Of a DNA stretch of 46,939 bases, positions 24,383 to 35,431 are shown in pieces. The stretch's first letter is position 1. Each line of letters opens with the position of its first letter. Source of the DNA: Deltaproteobacteria bacterium. GTDB taxonomy: Bacteria; Desulfobacterota; GWC2-55-46; DRME01. The notes under the pieces are model-generated. The model did not search any database. It saw only the letters and a list, made by a program, of their open reading frames with translations, and was not told the DNA's origin. The DNA lies in NCBI GenBank assembly GCA_011375175.1, contig DRME01000048.1:1-46939 (forward strand), in the 5' to 3' direction. The translations under genes and the position numbers were made by a program.

Positions 24383-25437
24383 CGCTTCTCGAGCTCCCTG
24401 ATGAAGAGTTTTATGGTCTCGCCGTGGCGGCCATCTGGATAGTCCCTCAGGTAGCGCCGGAAGAGTTCGAGCGCCTCGGCGTCGTTGCCTGCATCCATCT
24501 CGATGAGGCCCGCCGAGTAGAGGGCCGTCTCAACGTGGGGAAGCTCGGGGTAGTCGTTGACGACCGTCATGTATTCGGCCATGGCCTTGTCCCTGTCGCC
24601 GAGGTAGCGGGAGTAGACGGTTCCGCGCGCAAGGTGGGCCTCGGCCTTTATGGCGGGCTCGGACGCCATGTCCACGGCTATGCGGAAGACCCGCAGCCCC
24701 CCGTCGTAGCGGCCGCTGTCGGCGAGGTAGTGGCCGTAGTTTATGTTCCACCGGGCCATGATGTCGGCGAGCCTTCCGGCCTGCTCCCACTCAACGGGCG
24801 CGTCCACGTCGGTCACGGCCAGAAGCGTCTCTCTCACCTCGTCGAGGGCCGTGCCGCGCTCCACCTCCACCGGAGTTATGGGGGCGATCCCCCTGGTGTT
24901 CTCCGTCATGGCGCCCCCGGTGAGAACGACGGAGCCGCCGTCGTCGCCGGAGACCTCGACTTCGCCCTCGGTTCCGAAGAGGACGTTGGCGTCGCCTTCG
25001 TTCATGACGACGAAGTCCGTGCCCTTCACGCCGGCCGTGCTCGTTCGGGTGCGCACCCGCACGTCGGAGGTGCCGAAGTAGCCGGCCACGACGGCGCGTA
25101 GCTTGCCCGTGAGGAGCGAAAAGAGCCCGGTGCGCTCCTTCTTCCTCCTGTCCACGACAAAGCGGGTCACCTCGATCTCGCTCGAGTTGCCGACCATGAG
25201 TGTGGAGCCGTCGCCGAACTGCAGCATGACGCGGCCGCGCTCGCCGGTCCTCACCCTGTCGCCCTCGGCCACCGGCGCGCCGCGCTGCGCGGGCCGCCAG
25301 CGCTCGGCGCCGCGTGAAAGAAGCGATACCTCGCCGCTCATGGCCCTAATCTTGCCGACCTCCGCGGCGGCGTGGGCCGCCGCGAGTGTCAACGCCGCCA
25401 AAAGCGGCACAAACACCATCGAGAGCCCCGTCTTCAT
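24379..25437 (-). CDS. FecR domain protein with C-terminal TPR-like repeats
   Basis: A 352-residue exported protein. After a signal peptide (VPLLAALTLAAAHAAA), residues about 28-160 form a FecR domain (GEVSLLSRGAERWRPAQ, LQFGDGSTLMVGNSSEIEV, TSTAGVKGTDFVV). The C-terminal 130 residues hold TPR or YbgF-like helices (ALELFRRYLRDYPDGRHGE). FecR proteins of this exported type commonly sit next to CHASE2 cyclases, as here, and may present a signal to the sensor. The ATG at 25437 overlaps the upstream lipoprotein stop (ATGA), and GGAGGGAG precedes it. An ATG 7 codons upstream is less likely. Confidence 0.9.
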   Translation of the reverse strand: MKTGLSMVFVPLLAALTLAAAHAAAEVGKIRAMSGEVSLLSRGAERWRPAQRGAPVAEGDRVRTGERGRVMLQFGDGSTLMVGNSSEIEVTRFVVDRRKKERTGLFSLLTGKLRAVVAGYFGTSDVRVRTRTSTAGVKGTDFVVMNEGDANVLFGTEGEVEVSGDDGGSVVLTGGAMTENTRGIAPITPVEVERGTALDEVRETLLAVTDVDAPVEWEQAGRLADIMARWNINYGHYLADSGRYDGGLRVFRIAVDMASEPAIKAEAHLARGTVYSRYLGDRDKAMAEYMTVVNDYPELPHVETALYSAGLIEMDAGNDAEALELFRRYLRDYPDGRHGETIKLFIRELEKR

Positions 25438-26090
25438 TCTCCCTCCTTGAGCGTCCACAGCAGTTCGCCGCCCCCCTTGGCCCCGGCGACGATGAGTTTG
25501 AGCGCCGCCGCCCCCTTGCCCGGGATCGGCCCCTCGCCGGCGGGACCGTACCTCGGAAAGCGCACGAGGTAGACAACGCTCCAGGGGTCTATGTAAGGGA
25601 AGAGCTCGGTGAGAAGGGGGTTGCCTCCGTCAAGGCGCCTTATCTCTATCGGCTCCACCCTGGCCGAGCCGTCGTCGAGGTAGAGCCGCCAGATGGAGTC
25701 GCGGCGGTCGAAGTCGTTCCACCTCTCATCGGGCGTGAAGGCCGAGACGAGGAACTCGTTGCTCCTCTCGGCCGCCTCCAGCTCGCGCTGAACCATGACG
25801 GCCTTGAGGTCGTCGTCGAGGAGGAAGCGCCGGGCGTACTCGTCCACGTAGGCCCGCCTGAAGGCCGGGCTCTTGTAGGTGGCGTATATGTAGAGACGCG
25901 ACTCGAGCTCCTCGTATATCTTGCGCCCCTTGGTCCAGGCCGAGAGCGTCTCGAAGTAGGTCGGCTCCCCGCCGCCGCCGAGCGCGGCGCAGCCCGCAAG
26001 CACCGCGGCAAGCAGCGCGGCGGCCGAGCGCCTGCGCAGCGCCGCCGCGGCCGCCTCAGACGACGGGCGGAAAAAAGTTCGCATTGTCAT
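25434..26090 (-). CDS. Lipoprotein of unknown function, first gene of the FecR-cyclase operon
   Basis: A 218-residue lipoprotein: an arginine-rich start, a hydrophobic stretch (AALLAAVLAGC) and a lipobox LAGC with the cysteine near residue 34. The mature part is predominantly helical, then beta strands (DSIWRLYLDDGSARVEPIEI, VVYLVRFPRYGP). I do not recognise a named family. Its stop overlaps the FecR start, and FecR overlaps the cyclase, so the three are one unit. Inference: an envelope sensor whose state reaches the cyclase through FecR. Confidence 0.78.
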   Translation of the reverse strand: MTMRTFFRPSSEAAAAALRRRSAAALLAAVLAGCAALGGGGEPTYFETLSAWTKGRKIYEELESRLYIYATYKSPAFRRAYVDEYARRFLLDDDLKAVMVQRELEAAERSNEFLVSAFTPDERWNDFDRRDSIWRLYLDDGSARVEPIEIRRLDGGNPLLTELFPYIDPWSVVYLVRFPRYGPAGEGPIPGKGAAALKLIVAGAKGGGELLWTLKEGE

Positions 26091-26147
26091 CCCCGTTTCC
26101 CCCTGCGCAAGAAGGGTGTTGCCGGAGCTCTGCCGCCGCAGGGACGC

Positions 26148-27542
26148 CTACTTGAAGAGCGTTAGTTGCGGCGGTCCCGGCTCCATGCATTCGACCGGGT
26201 AGTCACCGGTGAAACATGCGTCGCAAAAACTCGATCCCGCCCCGGCCACGGCGGCGTACATGCCCTCGACACTGAGGTAGCCGAGGGTGTCGGAGGTGAT
26301 GAAGGCGTTGATCTCGTCGATGCTCTTGCGGGCCGCTATGAGCTCGTCGCGCGTGGGCGTGTCTATGCCGTAGTGGCATGAGCAGATGGTGGGAGGCGAG
26401 CTTATGCGCATGTGTATCTCCCTTGCGCCCGCCTCGCGTATCATCTTTATGATCTTGCGGCTCGTCGTCCCGCGCACGATGGAGTCGTCGACGACCACCA
26501 CGCGCTTGCCCCTTATGATGTCGCCTATGGCGTTGAGCTTTATCTTTACGCCGAAGTGGCGTATCGAGTCCTTGGGCTCGATGAAGGTCCTGCCCACGTA
26601 GTGGTTGCGCGTAAGCCCCTTTTCGAAGGGCAGCCCGCTCTGCTCGGCGTAGCCGATGGCGGCGGCCACACCGGAGTCCGGGACGGGCACCACGATGTCG
26701 GCCTCTACCGGGTGTTCGCGGGCCAGCATCCGGCCGAACCGTTTTCTCACGGCGTAGACGTTGGCGCCGAATATGGTGCTGTCGGGCCTTGCGAAGTAGA
26801 TGAACTCGAAGACGCAGGGCGTGTAGCCGGCCCCGGCGAAGGGCTTGAAGGACTTAAGTCCGCTCTCGTTTATGAGCAGCACCTCGCCGGGCTCGATATC
26901 CCTTACGTAGCGGGCCTCGATGAGGTCGAAGGCGCAGGTCTCGGAGGCGACGACCCAGGCGTCCCTGAGCCTGCCCAGCGCAAGGGGTCGGAAGCCGTTG
27001 GGGTCGCGCACGGCGACCAGGTTCTTCTCGGTGAGCACCAGGAGCGAGTACGCCCCCCTCACCTGCTCGAGCGCCGCCGCGAGCCTCTCCACAAGGGTGT
27101 TTTCGCGGCGGGCGGCTATGAGGTGGACTATGACCTCCGTGTCCATGTTGGACTGGAAGATGGAGCCGTAGGCCTCGAGCTCGGCCCTCACGCGCATGGC
27201 GTTCACGAGGTTGCCGTTGTGGGCGATGGCGAGCCCTCCCCTCGAGTACTCGACGACGAAGGGCTGGGCGTTCCTTATGTGCGAATCGCCGGAGGTCGAA
27301 TACCTCACGTGGCCTATGGCCATGGACCCCTTGAGCTCCGAGAGGACGTCGGCCGTGAAGGTGTCGGCCACGAGCCCCATGCCCTTGTGGGAGTGGAGCT
27401 TCTCACCGTCGGAGGAGGCTATGCCGGAGCTCTCCTGCCCCCTGTGCTGGAGGGCGTAGAGCCCCAGGTAGGCGAGGTTGGCCGCCTCCGGGTGTCCGTA
27501 GACGCCGAAGACGCCGCACTCGTCGTGAAACCTGTCGTCCAT
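26148..27542 (-). CDS. purF: Amidophosphoribosyltransferase
   Basis: PurF makes 5-phosphoribosylamine from PRPP and glutamine, the first step of purine synthesis. The ATG at 27542 leaves a short propeptide before the catalytic cysteine at residue 9 ([10 protein letters not shown]), as in self-processing forms. GGGAGG precedes it. The glutaminase domain occupies about 9-235 and the phosphoribosyltransferase domain the rest, with the PRPP loop [12 protein letters not shown]. Cysteines in [14 protein letters not shown] and [11 protein letters not shown] match the [4Fe-4S] ligands of the B. subtilis type enzyme. Length (464) is normal. It lies 67 bases downstream of purL in the same direction. 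Confidence 0.97.
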   Translation of the reverse strand: MDDRFHDECGVFGVYGHPEAANLAYLGLYALQHRGQESSGIASSDGEKLHSHKGMGLVADTFTADVLSELKGSMAIGHVRYSTSGDSHIRNAQPFVVEYSRGGLAIAHNGNLVNAMRVRAELEAYGSIFQSNMDTEVIVHLIAARRENTLVERLAAALEQVRGAYSLLVLTEKNLVAVRDPNGFRPLALGRLRDAWVVASETCAFDLIEARYVRDIEPGEVLLINESGLKSFKPFAGAGYTPCVFEFIYFARPDSTIFGANVYAVRKRFGRMLAREHPVEADIVVPVPDSGVAAAIGYAEQSGLPFEKGLTRNHYVGRTFIEPKDSIRHFGVKIKLNAIGDIIRGKRVVVVDDSIVRGTTSRKIIKMIREAGAREIHMRISSPPTICSCHYGIDTPTRDELIAARKSIDEINAFITSDTLGYLSVEGMYAAVAGAGSSFCDACFTGDYPVECMEPGPPQLTLFK

Positions 27543-27609
27543 CAACCGGAAACCTCCCATACCCGCCGTCCCGGCAAAGGCCGGTCCGAAGAGAGTGCCT
27601 TGGGCCGCC

Positions 27610-29814
<2,205 letters not shown>

Positions 29815-29965
29815 CGACTCAAAACCCCCGTGCGCCTTCCTCTCCGGTTCTTGCCCCGGCCCTCCTAAAATACATCAAAAAGGCCCGGAGTACAAGAGTC
29901 AAGGAGGCCCGGAGCCGCCCCATCCGGCGAGATTTCCGGCGCAAGGGCATGGTTCCCCCGGAAGA

Positions 29966-30424
29966 TCAGAGCACGCCCCGCTCGGCGAGCATGCGCCGGG
30001 CCTTTCTCAGGACCTCGCGCTCGTCGTCGTAGGAGAGCGCCTCCTCTGCCTCGTCGACGGGGAACCACCGGCACTCGACCACTTCCTCGTCATGGTCGGC
30101 CACGTCGCCCCCCGTATACTCCATGAGGAAGAAGTAGACGATCTTGAGGAAGCGTCTCGTCCCCTCCTCGTCCCTCGCCGAGTAGAAGTAGTGTATGGGA
30201 GCGATCCTGGCCACTATGCGCCCCTCCAGTCCCGCCTCCTCCCTCACCTCCCGGTGGGCCGTGCGGGCGATGTTCTCCCCCTCCTCCACAAGCCCCTTGG
30301 GCAGCGTCCACACCCGGCCGCCCTTGACCGAGACGAGCGCCACCTCCACCCCCCCGCCGGCGCGCCTGAAGACAACGCCTCCGGCCGAAAGCTGCCGCGT
30401 CGTCTTTATCTCCGTCCTCTTCAT
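29966..30424 (-). CDS. Nudix hydrolase
   Basis: A 152-residue Nudix protein. The Nudix box is complete: G at the start of GLVEEGEN, then ARTAHREVREEAG, matching GX5EX7REUXEEXGU. The preceding strands (SAGGVVFRRAGGGVEVALVSV) and the following HYFYSARDEEGTRRFLKIVYFFL fit the diadenosine polyphosphate or bis-5'-nucleosyl phosphatase subgroup, but substrate cannot be assigned. The ATG at 30424 starts right before the domain; upstream in-frame sequence is palindromic element R4. It may be cotranscribed with purL-purF, 151 bases downstream. Confidence 0.88.
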   Translation of the reverse strand: MKRTEIKTTRQLSAGGVVFRRAGGGVEVALVSVKGGRVWTLPKGLVEEGENIARTAHREVREEAGLEGRIVARIAPIHYFYSARDEEGTRRFLKIVYFFLMEYTGGDVADHDEEVVECRWFPVDEAEEALSYDDEREVLRKARRMLAERGVL

Positions 30425-30446
30425 TCCTGCGGAAGCCTCGGCGTAT

Positions 30447-30724
30447 TTAAGGAAGCTCCGATTAATTACCCTGGGGGAAACTTTCTGTAGAAGGGCCATA
30501 GGGCCACGTTTCCCCCAGACCCATCGTATGTTATTCGGATCTTCGGCTGTACCGGGGGGTTCGGGCCGCAAAGGCGTAAAAACCCCGCCTGGCGCGGGCC
30601 GAACCCCCGGTACAGCCTCCCCGAGGCAACCGGCGCGGGCAGGACGCCCCCTTCAATTACGCTGGGGGAACCGTGGGCCATAGCCCCACGGTTCCCTCAG
30701 TGCAACAAATCAGAGTTTCCTTAA
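30447..30724. repeat. Modular palindromic element, copy R4, with GC-rich module
   Basis: The element is bounded by TTAAGGAA (30447-30454) and TTCCTTAA (30717-30724), a perfect 8-bp inverted pair. The pairing extends imperfectly inwards (GCTCCGATT / AATCAGAGT). Its centre is not the CCCTGCGG or CGAGTTGG palindrome. It is a GC-rich inverted repeat with arm GGCTGTACCGG (30545 onwards; right arm ending 30617) around an inner segment at 30565-30598. Outer hairpins CTGGGGGAAAC... and GGGGGAACCGTGGG... flank it. Confidence 0.88.
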
Positions 30725-30743
30725 CATCGCCCCTTTACGGACA

Positions 30744-30823
30744 AGGCGCCGGCCGGGTCGCCCGGTCCGCGCCAGGCGGGGTTCTTTTACGCCTTTGCGG
30801 ACCGGGCGACCCGGCCGGCGCCT
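30744..30823. repeat. GC-rich palindrome R5 sharing the inner segment of R4 and R6
   Basis: A perfect 27-bp inverted repeat (arms 30744-30770 and 30797-30823, arm beginning AGGCGCCGGCCGGG) encloses GCCAGGCGGGGTTC...ACGCCTTT. The inner segment matches that of R4 and R6, but the arms are different. It ends two bases before the stop codon of the radical SAM gene. Confidence 0.9.
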
Positions 30824-30825
30824 GT

Positions 30826-31749
30826 CTACAGGGGTTCCCCGGTGGCGAGCCTGACGATACCCGCCTCCCGTGCCGCCTCGAGCGCGGCCCCGTACTCGTC
30901 GTCCCTTACCGGGCGGTCGAGCGGCGGCCTTTCTTCGGCCATGTAGCACGGTCTGTACTGGTCCATTATGTTGACGTAGCTTCGGGGAGAGACTCTCGAG
31001 GCGACGAACTCCATGACCGCCCTCGTGCCGGCCAACCCTCCGGGCAGGACGAGATGACGGATTATTAGTCCCCGGCGAGCCACGCCGTCGCCGCCGACCT
31101 CGAGGTCGCCGACCTGGCGGTGCATCTCCGCCACCGCCTCCCGTGAACGCTCCACATAGTCCGCCGCACCGGAGAGGCTCAGGGCCGCGGCGTTGTCGCC
31201 GTACTTCAGGTCCGGCATGTATATATCGAATATCCCTTCGAGAAGGCGCAGCGTCTCCACGGACTCGTAGCCGCCGCAGTTGTAGACGAGCGGTATTTCA
31301 AGGCCCAGCTCTACGGCCCTGGGCAGGCTCTCCACTATCCGGTACGTCTGGTGGGTCGGCGTGACGAAGTTTATGTTGTGGCAGCCCCGGCGCTGGAGCG
31401 CGAGCATCATGGAGACGAGGCCCTCGCTCTCGACCTCGTCGCCGTCGCACATATGGCTTATGTCGTAGTTCTGGCAGAAGACACAGCGCAGGTTGCAGCC
31501 CGTCATGAAGATCGCGCCGCTTCCGTAGCGGCCCACGAGGGGCGCTTCCTCGCCGAAGTGGGGGGTGAAGGACGAGACCACGGCCCCCGGGCCCGTGCGG
31601 CAGAGGCCCTTCTCGCCCTCGAGCCTTGCCGCGCCGCAGCGGTGCGGACAGATGCGGCAGCGCCTCACGAGGTCGCGGAGCGCCCGGATGCGCTCGTGGA
31701 GCTCGCCGCTCTCGTAGAGCCCGATATAGGAAGGACGCCGTGCGATCAC
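30826..31749 (-). CDS. PflX-like radical SAM protein (COG1313)
   Basis: A 307-residue radical SAM enzyme. The cluster-binding cysteines are C85, C89 and C92 in TGCNLRCVFCQN. An N-terminal cysteine set (C31, C34, C38, C50) resembles an additional metal site common in this group. The segments DIYMPDLKYGD, HLVLPGGLAGT and YVNIMDQYRPCY point to COG1313/PflX, related to glycyl-radical activating enzymes but without a known substrate. The start is GTG with GGAGGAG upstream. The stop sits two bases from palindrome R5. It follows the DksA-like gene by 37 bases. Confidence 0.87.
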   Translation of the reverse strand: MIARRPSYIGLYESGELHERIRALRDLVRRCRICPHRCGAARLEGEKGLCRTGPGAVVSSFTPHFGEEAPLVGRYGSGAIFMTGCNLRCVFCQNYDISHMCDGDEVESEGLVSMMLALQRRGCHNINFVTPTHQTYRIVESLPRAVELGLEIPLVYNCGGYESVETLRLLEGIFDIYMPDLKYGDNAAALSLSGAADYVERSREAVAEMHRQVGDLEVGGDGVARRGLIIRHLVLPGGLAGTRAVMEFVASRVSPRSYVNIMDQYRPCYMAEERPPLDRPVRDDEYGAALEAAREAGIVRLATGEPL

Positions 31750-31786
31750 CGGGCGGCCGCTCCTCCTCCCGGCCCGCCGCCGCCCC

Positions 31787-32149
31787 TCACGCCCCCTTCT
31801 CCCGCTTGTCCAGGCACTTTACGCAGAGCGTAGCGTAGGGCACGGCCTTGAGCCTCTCCTCCGGTATCTCCTCGCCGCACTCCTCGCATATCCCGTAGGC
31901 CCCCTCGTCGAGCCTCGTTATGGCCGCGTCGAGCTGCTCGAGCTCGCGCCGGCGCGCATCGGCGATGATGAGCCCCGTATCCTCCACAAGGTCCATGAGG
32001 GCCAGCTCCTCGAAGTCATGGGGGTTGTCGAACTGGGCGTTGTACTCCTTGCCCAGCTTCCTGAAGACGTCGTCGCGCAGGTCGTTCCACATGCGGCGCT
32101 TGCGATCCATCAACATCCTTCTGAGCCTGTGCATACGCTTGTCGGCCAT
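31787..32149 (-). CDS. DksA/TraR family zinc-finger protein
   Basis: A 120-residue protein with an N-terminal helical hairpin (about 5-80) and a four-cysteine zinc finger, C88-x2-C91 and C109-x2-C112. This is the DksA/TraR C4 form. Such proteins enter the RNA polymerase secondary channel and modulate initiation, with ppGpp in E. coli. The coiled-coil tip has D62 to D64 acidic residues near the expected position (IIADARRRELEQLDAA), but I cannot confirm the functional tip. GGGAGGG precedes the ATG. The neighbours are queH upstream and the radical SAM gene downstream. Confidence 0.9.
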   Translation of the reverse strand: MADKRMHRLRRMLMDRKRRMWNDLRDDVFRKLGKEYNAQFDNPHDFEELALMDLVEDTGLIIADARRRELEQLDAAITRLDEGAYGICEECGEEIPEERLKAVPYATLCVKCLDKREKGA

Positions 32150-32218
32150 GACACCCTCCCTGAGGCATGGAAGCTCTTCCCGGCGCGGTGGTCACAGTCC
32201 CGGCCGCGGCCCGCGCCC

Positions 32219-32788
32219 TCACTGCGAGCCGGTGATGCCGTATCTCTCGAACCTGCTGTATATGCAGCCGCAGTACTTCTGCCGGTACAGGCCGTACTCC
32301 TTCGACTTCTCCACCCCCTCCCGCCAGCCCTCCCTGAAGTCGCGGTAGAGGAACTCCACGCCGTGGACACGAGCCGCCCTCTCCCCCTCGGCCCTCACGG
32401 CCTCGTGGTCCTGGTAGCGGCTGTAGAGCAGCGAGCTCGTGAAGGCGTCGAAGCCGCGGCTCGAGGCCAGCCGGGCCGTGGCCTCGAGCCGCAGTGCGTA
32501 GCAGCGGCGGCACCTCTCGCCGAAGGGCGGATGGCGGGAGTCGCGGGCATGCGGCCCGACCACCTCGGCCACGAACTCCTCGGGCCTGTACTCCTCGTCG
32601 CAGAGGATGTCGAGCCTCATGAGCATGGCGAGTCTCTTCACCGCGTCGAGCCTGCGGCGGAACTCGCTCTCCGGATGGATGTTGGGATTGTGGAAGTAGC
32701 CCGTCACCTCGGCCTCGCCCTCGAGCATCTTCTTGACGGGGTAGATTGAGCAGGGGCCGCAGCACATATGTACGAGCACGCGTTTCAT
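32219..32788 (-). CDS. queH: Epoxyqueuosine reductase QueH
   Basis: QueH reduces epoxyqueuosine to queuosine in tRNA, as the non-cobalamin alternative to QueG. The 189-residue protein begins with HMCCGPCS (C9, C10, C13). It also has CRRCY (C93, C96) and the C-terminal YRQKYCGC (C173, C175). Together these are the cysteine set of the family, binding a [4Fe-4S] cluster and a second metal. The start ATG is at the very N-terminus of the conserved region. It lies 43 bases after ruvB. Confidence 0.94.
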   Translation of the reverse strand: MKRVLVHMCCGPCSIYPVKKMLEGEAEVTGYFHNPNIHPESEFRRRLDAVKRLAMLMRLDILCDEEYRPEEFVAEVVGPHARDSRHPPFGERCRRCYALRLEATARLASSRGFDAFTSSLLYSRYQDHEAVRAEGERAARVHGVEFLYRDFREGWREGVEKSKEYGLYRQKYCGCIYSRFERYGITGSQ

Positions 32789-32831
32789 GGCGCTTACAGC
32801 CTCTATGGAAAAAAACGGCCTCTCCGGCGCG

Positions 32832-33857
32832 TCAGAAGAGTCTGCCCTGGCCGGGCCCCTGCTCGGGCAGGACCCTCCCGAGGTGGCCGTAGGCGGCCGG
32901 CGTGGCCACCCTGCCCCTGGGCGTGCGCTTTATGAAGCCCTGCTGAAGCAGAAAAGGCTCGTAGAGGTCCTCGATGGCGTCCTTCTCCTCGTGGAGCGAG
33001 GCGGCCAGGCTCTCGACACCGACGGGGCCGCCGCCGAACTTGTCTATTATGGCCAGCATTATGCGCCGGTCCATCTTGTCCAGGCCGAGCGTGTCTATCT
33101 CGAGCATGTTGAGGGCCAGGTCGGCCACCTCGGCCGTTATTACGCCGTCGGCCTTCACCTCGGCGAAATCGCGCACCCGGCGCAGCAGCCTGTTGGCTAT
33201 CCTCGGCGTTCCCCGCGAGCGGCGGGCCACCTCGAGCGCTCCGTCGCGGCTCACCTCGAGACCCAGTATGGAGGCCGACCGCTCCACAATCGTACGAAGC
33301 TCCTCGGCCGAATAGAACTCGAAACGCTGGATGACGCCGAAACGGTCGCGGAGGGGCGAGGAGAGAAGACCCGCCCTCGTCGTGGCGCCTATGAGGGTGA
33401 AACGGGGGAGATCGAGCTTCACCGTCCGGGCCGAGGGACCCTGGCCGATGATTATGTCTATCTGGAAGTCCTCCATCGCCGGGTAGAGTATCTCCTCCAC
33501 CACCGTCGGCAGACGGTGTATCTCGTCGATGAAGAGGACGTCGCCTTCCTCGAGATTCGTCAGTATGGCCGCCAGGTCCCCCGACTTCTCCAGCGCCGGT
33601 CCCGACGTGGCCCGCATCTGCGCCCCCATCTCGTTGGCCGTGATCGACGCAAGCGTCGTCTTGCCAAGCCCTGGAGGACCGTAAAAGAGCACGTGGTCCA
33701 GCGACTCGCCGCGGCCGCGGGCCGCCTCTATGAAGACGCGCAGGTTCTCCTTTATCCGCTCCTGGCCTATGTACTCGTCGAGAAGCCGCGGCCTCAGGGT
33801 GGCGTCGATCTTCTCCTCGCCCTCGAGCCTTGCCGGGTCGGTGTGGCGCTCCCTCAT
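32832..33857 (-). CDS. ruvB: Holliday junction branch migration ATPase RuvB
   Basis: RuvB drives branch migration with RuvA. Walker A is [11 protein letters not shown], Walker B is [10 protein letters not shown], and sensor I is GATTRAG; the C-terminal winged helix ends GLLQ-like ([12 protein letters not shown]). With the ATG at 33857 the length is 341, normal for RuvB. A GTG at 33890 overlapping the ruvA stop (GTGA) would add 11 residues and is the alternative. Gene order ruvC-ruvA-ruvB is the classic arrangement. Confidence 0.97.
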   Translation of the reverse strand: MRERHTDPARLEGEEKIDATLRPRLLDEYIGQERIKENLRVFIEAARGRGESLDHVLFYGPPGLGKTTLASITANEMGAQMRATSGPALEKSGDLAAILTNLEEGDVLFIDEIHRLPTVVEEILYPAMEDFQIDIIIGQGPSARTVKLDLPRFTLIGATTRAGLLSSPLRDRFGVIQRFEFYSAEELRTIVERSASILGLEVSRDGALEVARRSRGTPRIANRLLRRVRDFAEVKADGVITAEVADLALNMLEIDTLGLDKMDRRIMLAIIDKFGGGPVGVESLAASLHEEKDAIEDLYEPFLLQQGFIKRTPRGRVATPAAYGHLGRVLPEQGPGQGRLF

Positions 33858-33886
33858 GGTATCCGCCTTTCGCGCTCCGCCGCGCT

Positions 33887-34480
33887 TCACGAGGCCAGAA
33901 GCCTCAACGCCTCCTTGAAGAGTCCTTCAAAATCCGCTCCGGGCGCGGCATCCGACGCCTTCTTAACCGCCTTCTCGGCCTGGGCCGCCTTGTAGCCGAG
34001 GTTTACGAGCGCCGAGACCGCATCCACCTCGACCCCCTCGGCCGGAGCCTCCCCGCCCCCGGCGGACTCGGCCCTCAACTCGGCCGCCTTGTCCTTCAGC
34101 TCGAGCACGAGCCTCTCGGCCGTCTTGGCCCCCACCCCAGGTATCCGCCGGAGCCTCTCGGCGTTCCGCGAGGCCAGCGAATCGAGAAAGGCCTCCGTCG
34201 ATATGCCGGAGAGTATGTTTCGCGCAAGCCGCGGCCCCACCCCGCTCACACCGAGAAGCAACTGGAATATGCGCTTCTCCTCGGCGCTCAGGAAACCGTA
34301 GAGCTCTATGCGCTCATCCTTCATGTACGCCTGGGTCTTGAGCGTCACCGTCCCCTCGGGGTCGGGCAGCTCGTAGTAGGTCGAAAGAGGAATGATGACC
34401 TCGTAGCCCACCCCTCCCACGTCGATGACCACCGACTGGGGAGACTTTTCGAGGACCTTTCCGGTAAGAAGGGCGATCAT
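33887..34480 (-). CDS. ruvA: Holliday junction DNA-binding protein RuvA
   Basis: A 197-residue RuvA with three regions: the OB fold ([28 protein letters not shown]), two helix-hairpin-helix motifs ([16 protein letters not shown] and [19 protein letters not shown]), and domain III for RuvB contact (residues 150-197). An acidic pin cannot be judged here. It starts 18 bases after ruvC, and its stop may overlap ruvB. Confidence 0.97.
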   Translation of the reverse strand: MIALLTGKVLEKSPQSVVIDVGGVGYEVIIPLSTYYELPDPEGTVTLKTQAYMKDERIELYGFLSAEEKRIFQLLLGVSGVGPRLARNILSGISTEAFLDSLASRNAERLRRIPGVGAKTAERLVLELKDKAAELRAESAGGGEAPAEGVEVDAVSALVNLGYKAAQAEKAVKKASDAAPGADFEGLFKEALRLLAS

Positions 34481-34498
34481 GGACGGCCGCTTCCCGCT

Positions 34499-35026
34499 TC
34501 AGCCCCGCACGGCCGGAGACGCCGCCCTGCGGCGTCTCTCCGTGCCGGCATGATGGATATGACATATGGCGACGGCCAGCGCGTCGGCCGCGTCGGCCCC
34601 CCGCTTCTCCGCGCACCCCAGCAGCCTCGTCACCATCTTCTGAACCTGACGTTTCGACGCCCCGCCGTAGCCGACCACCGACTGCTTCACAACGCTGGGG
34701 CTGTACTCGAAGACCGGCAGACCGCGCTGGGCGGCGCAAAGGAGAACAACACCCCTTGCGTGCCCGAGCACGAGCGCGCTCCTTACGTTCATCCCGTAAA
34801 AGAGCCCCTCGACCGATACGGCGTCGGGCCGGTGCTCGTCCATCACCACGCCGAGCGACCCCCATATGGAAAAGAGCCGCGCCGGAAGCCCCCCTCCCGG
34901 CTCCGCCGCCCCCGACACGGCGGCCACCGAACCGCTCGCCACGTGAACAAGCACGCCTCCGGGACCGCTCTCGACCACCCCGTAGCCCGTAGACCTGCTC
35001 CCCGGATCCACCCCCAGTACCCTCAC
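34499..35026 (-). CDS. ruvC: Crossover junction endodeoxyribonuclease RuvC
   Basis: A 175-residue resolvase of the RNase H fold. Conserved acidic residues are D7 in VLGVDPGS, the glutamate in SVEGLFYGMN, and the C-terminal HDAAD-like GADAADALAVAICHIHHA. The length is normal. It starts 23 bases after palindromic element R6, so the element occupies the promoter region of the ruv operon. No separate promoter was found between the element and the ATG. Confidence 0.97.
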   Translation of the reverse strand: MRVLGVDPGSRSTGYGVVESGPGGVLVHVASGSVAAVSGAAEPGGGLPARLFSIWGSLGVVMDEHRPDAVSVEGLFYGMNVRSALVLGHARGVVLLCAAQRGLPVFEYSPSVVKQSVVGYGGASKRQVQKMVTRLLGCAEKRGADAADALAVAICHIHHAGTERRRRAASPAVRG

Positions 35027-35048
35027 ATACAGCCCTTACTTTCTTCTT

Positions 35049-35427
35049 GGAAAAGCTCCGATCAATTACCCTGGGGGAAACTTTCTGTAGAAGGGCCTCA
35101 GGCCCACGTTTCCCCCGGACCCATCGTATGTTATTCGGGTCTTCGGCTGTACCGGGGGTTCGGCCCGCGCCAGGCGGGATTTTTTACGCCTTTGCGGACC
35201 GAACCCCCGGCACAGCCTCCCCAGAGGCAACCGCCGCGGGCAGGACGCCCCCTTCAATTACGCTAGGGGAAACTTTCTGTAGAAAGTTTCCCCCAGACCC
35301 CCTTCAAAGACTTTTAATTCCCTGCGGTTTATCCCGATTTTGCAAGCAAAATCGGGATAAACCGCAGGGCGTTAAAAGTTTTTGGAGGGAGTCTGAGGGA
35401 ACCTTTTTACAAAAAGGTTCCCTCAGT
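35049..35427. repeat. Composite palindromic element, copy R6
   Basis: Two modules are joined. The first (35049-35260) is the GC-rich type of R4, with arms GGCTGTACCGGGGG (35145-35163) and its complement (35199-35217). The second is a type-1 element containing a perfect 24-bp palindrome (35320-35369) and the CTGAGGGAACC hairpin (35393-35426). The inner segment at 35164-35198 is the reverse complement of the one in R4. It separates yebC from ruvC. Confidence 0.9.
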
Positions 35428-35431
35428 ACGC

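Noticed and set aside
22583-24442. A 619-codon plus-strand frame opposite the cyclase
   Set aside because: The composition is that of a shadow frame (rich in G, E, D and V without motifs), and the cyclase on the other strand is unambiguous.
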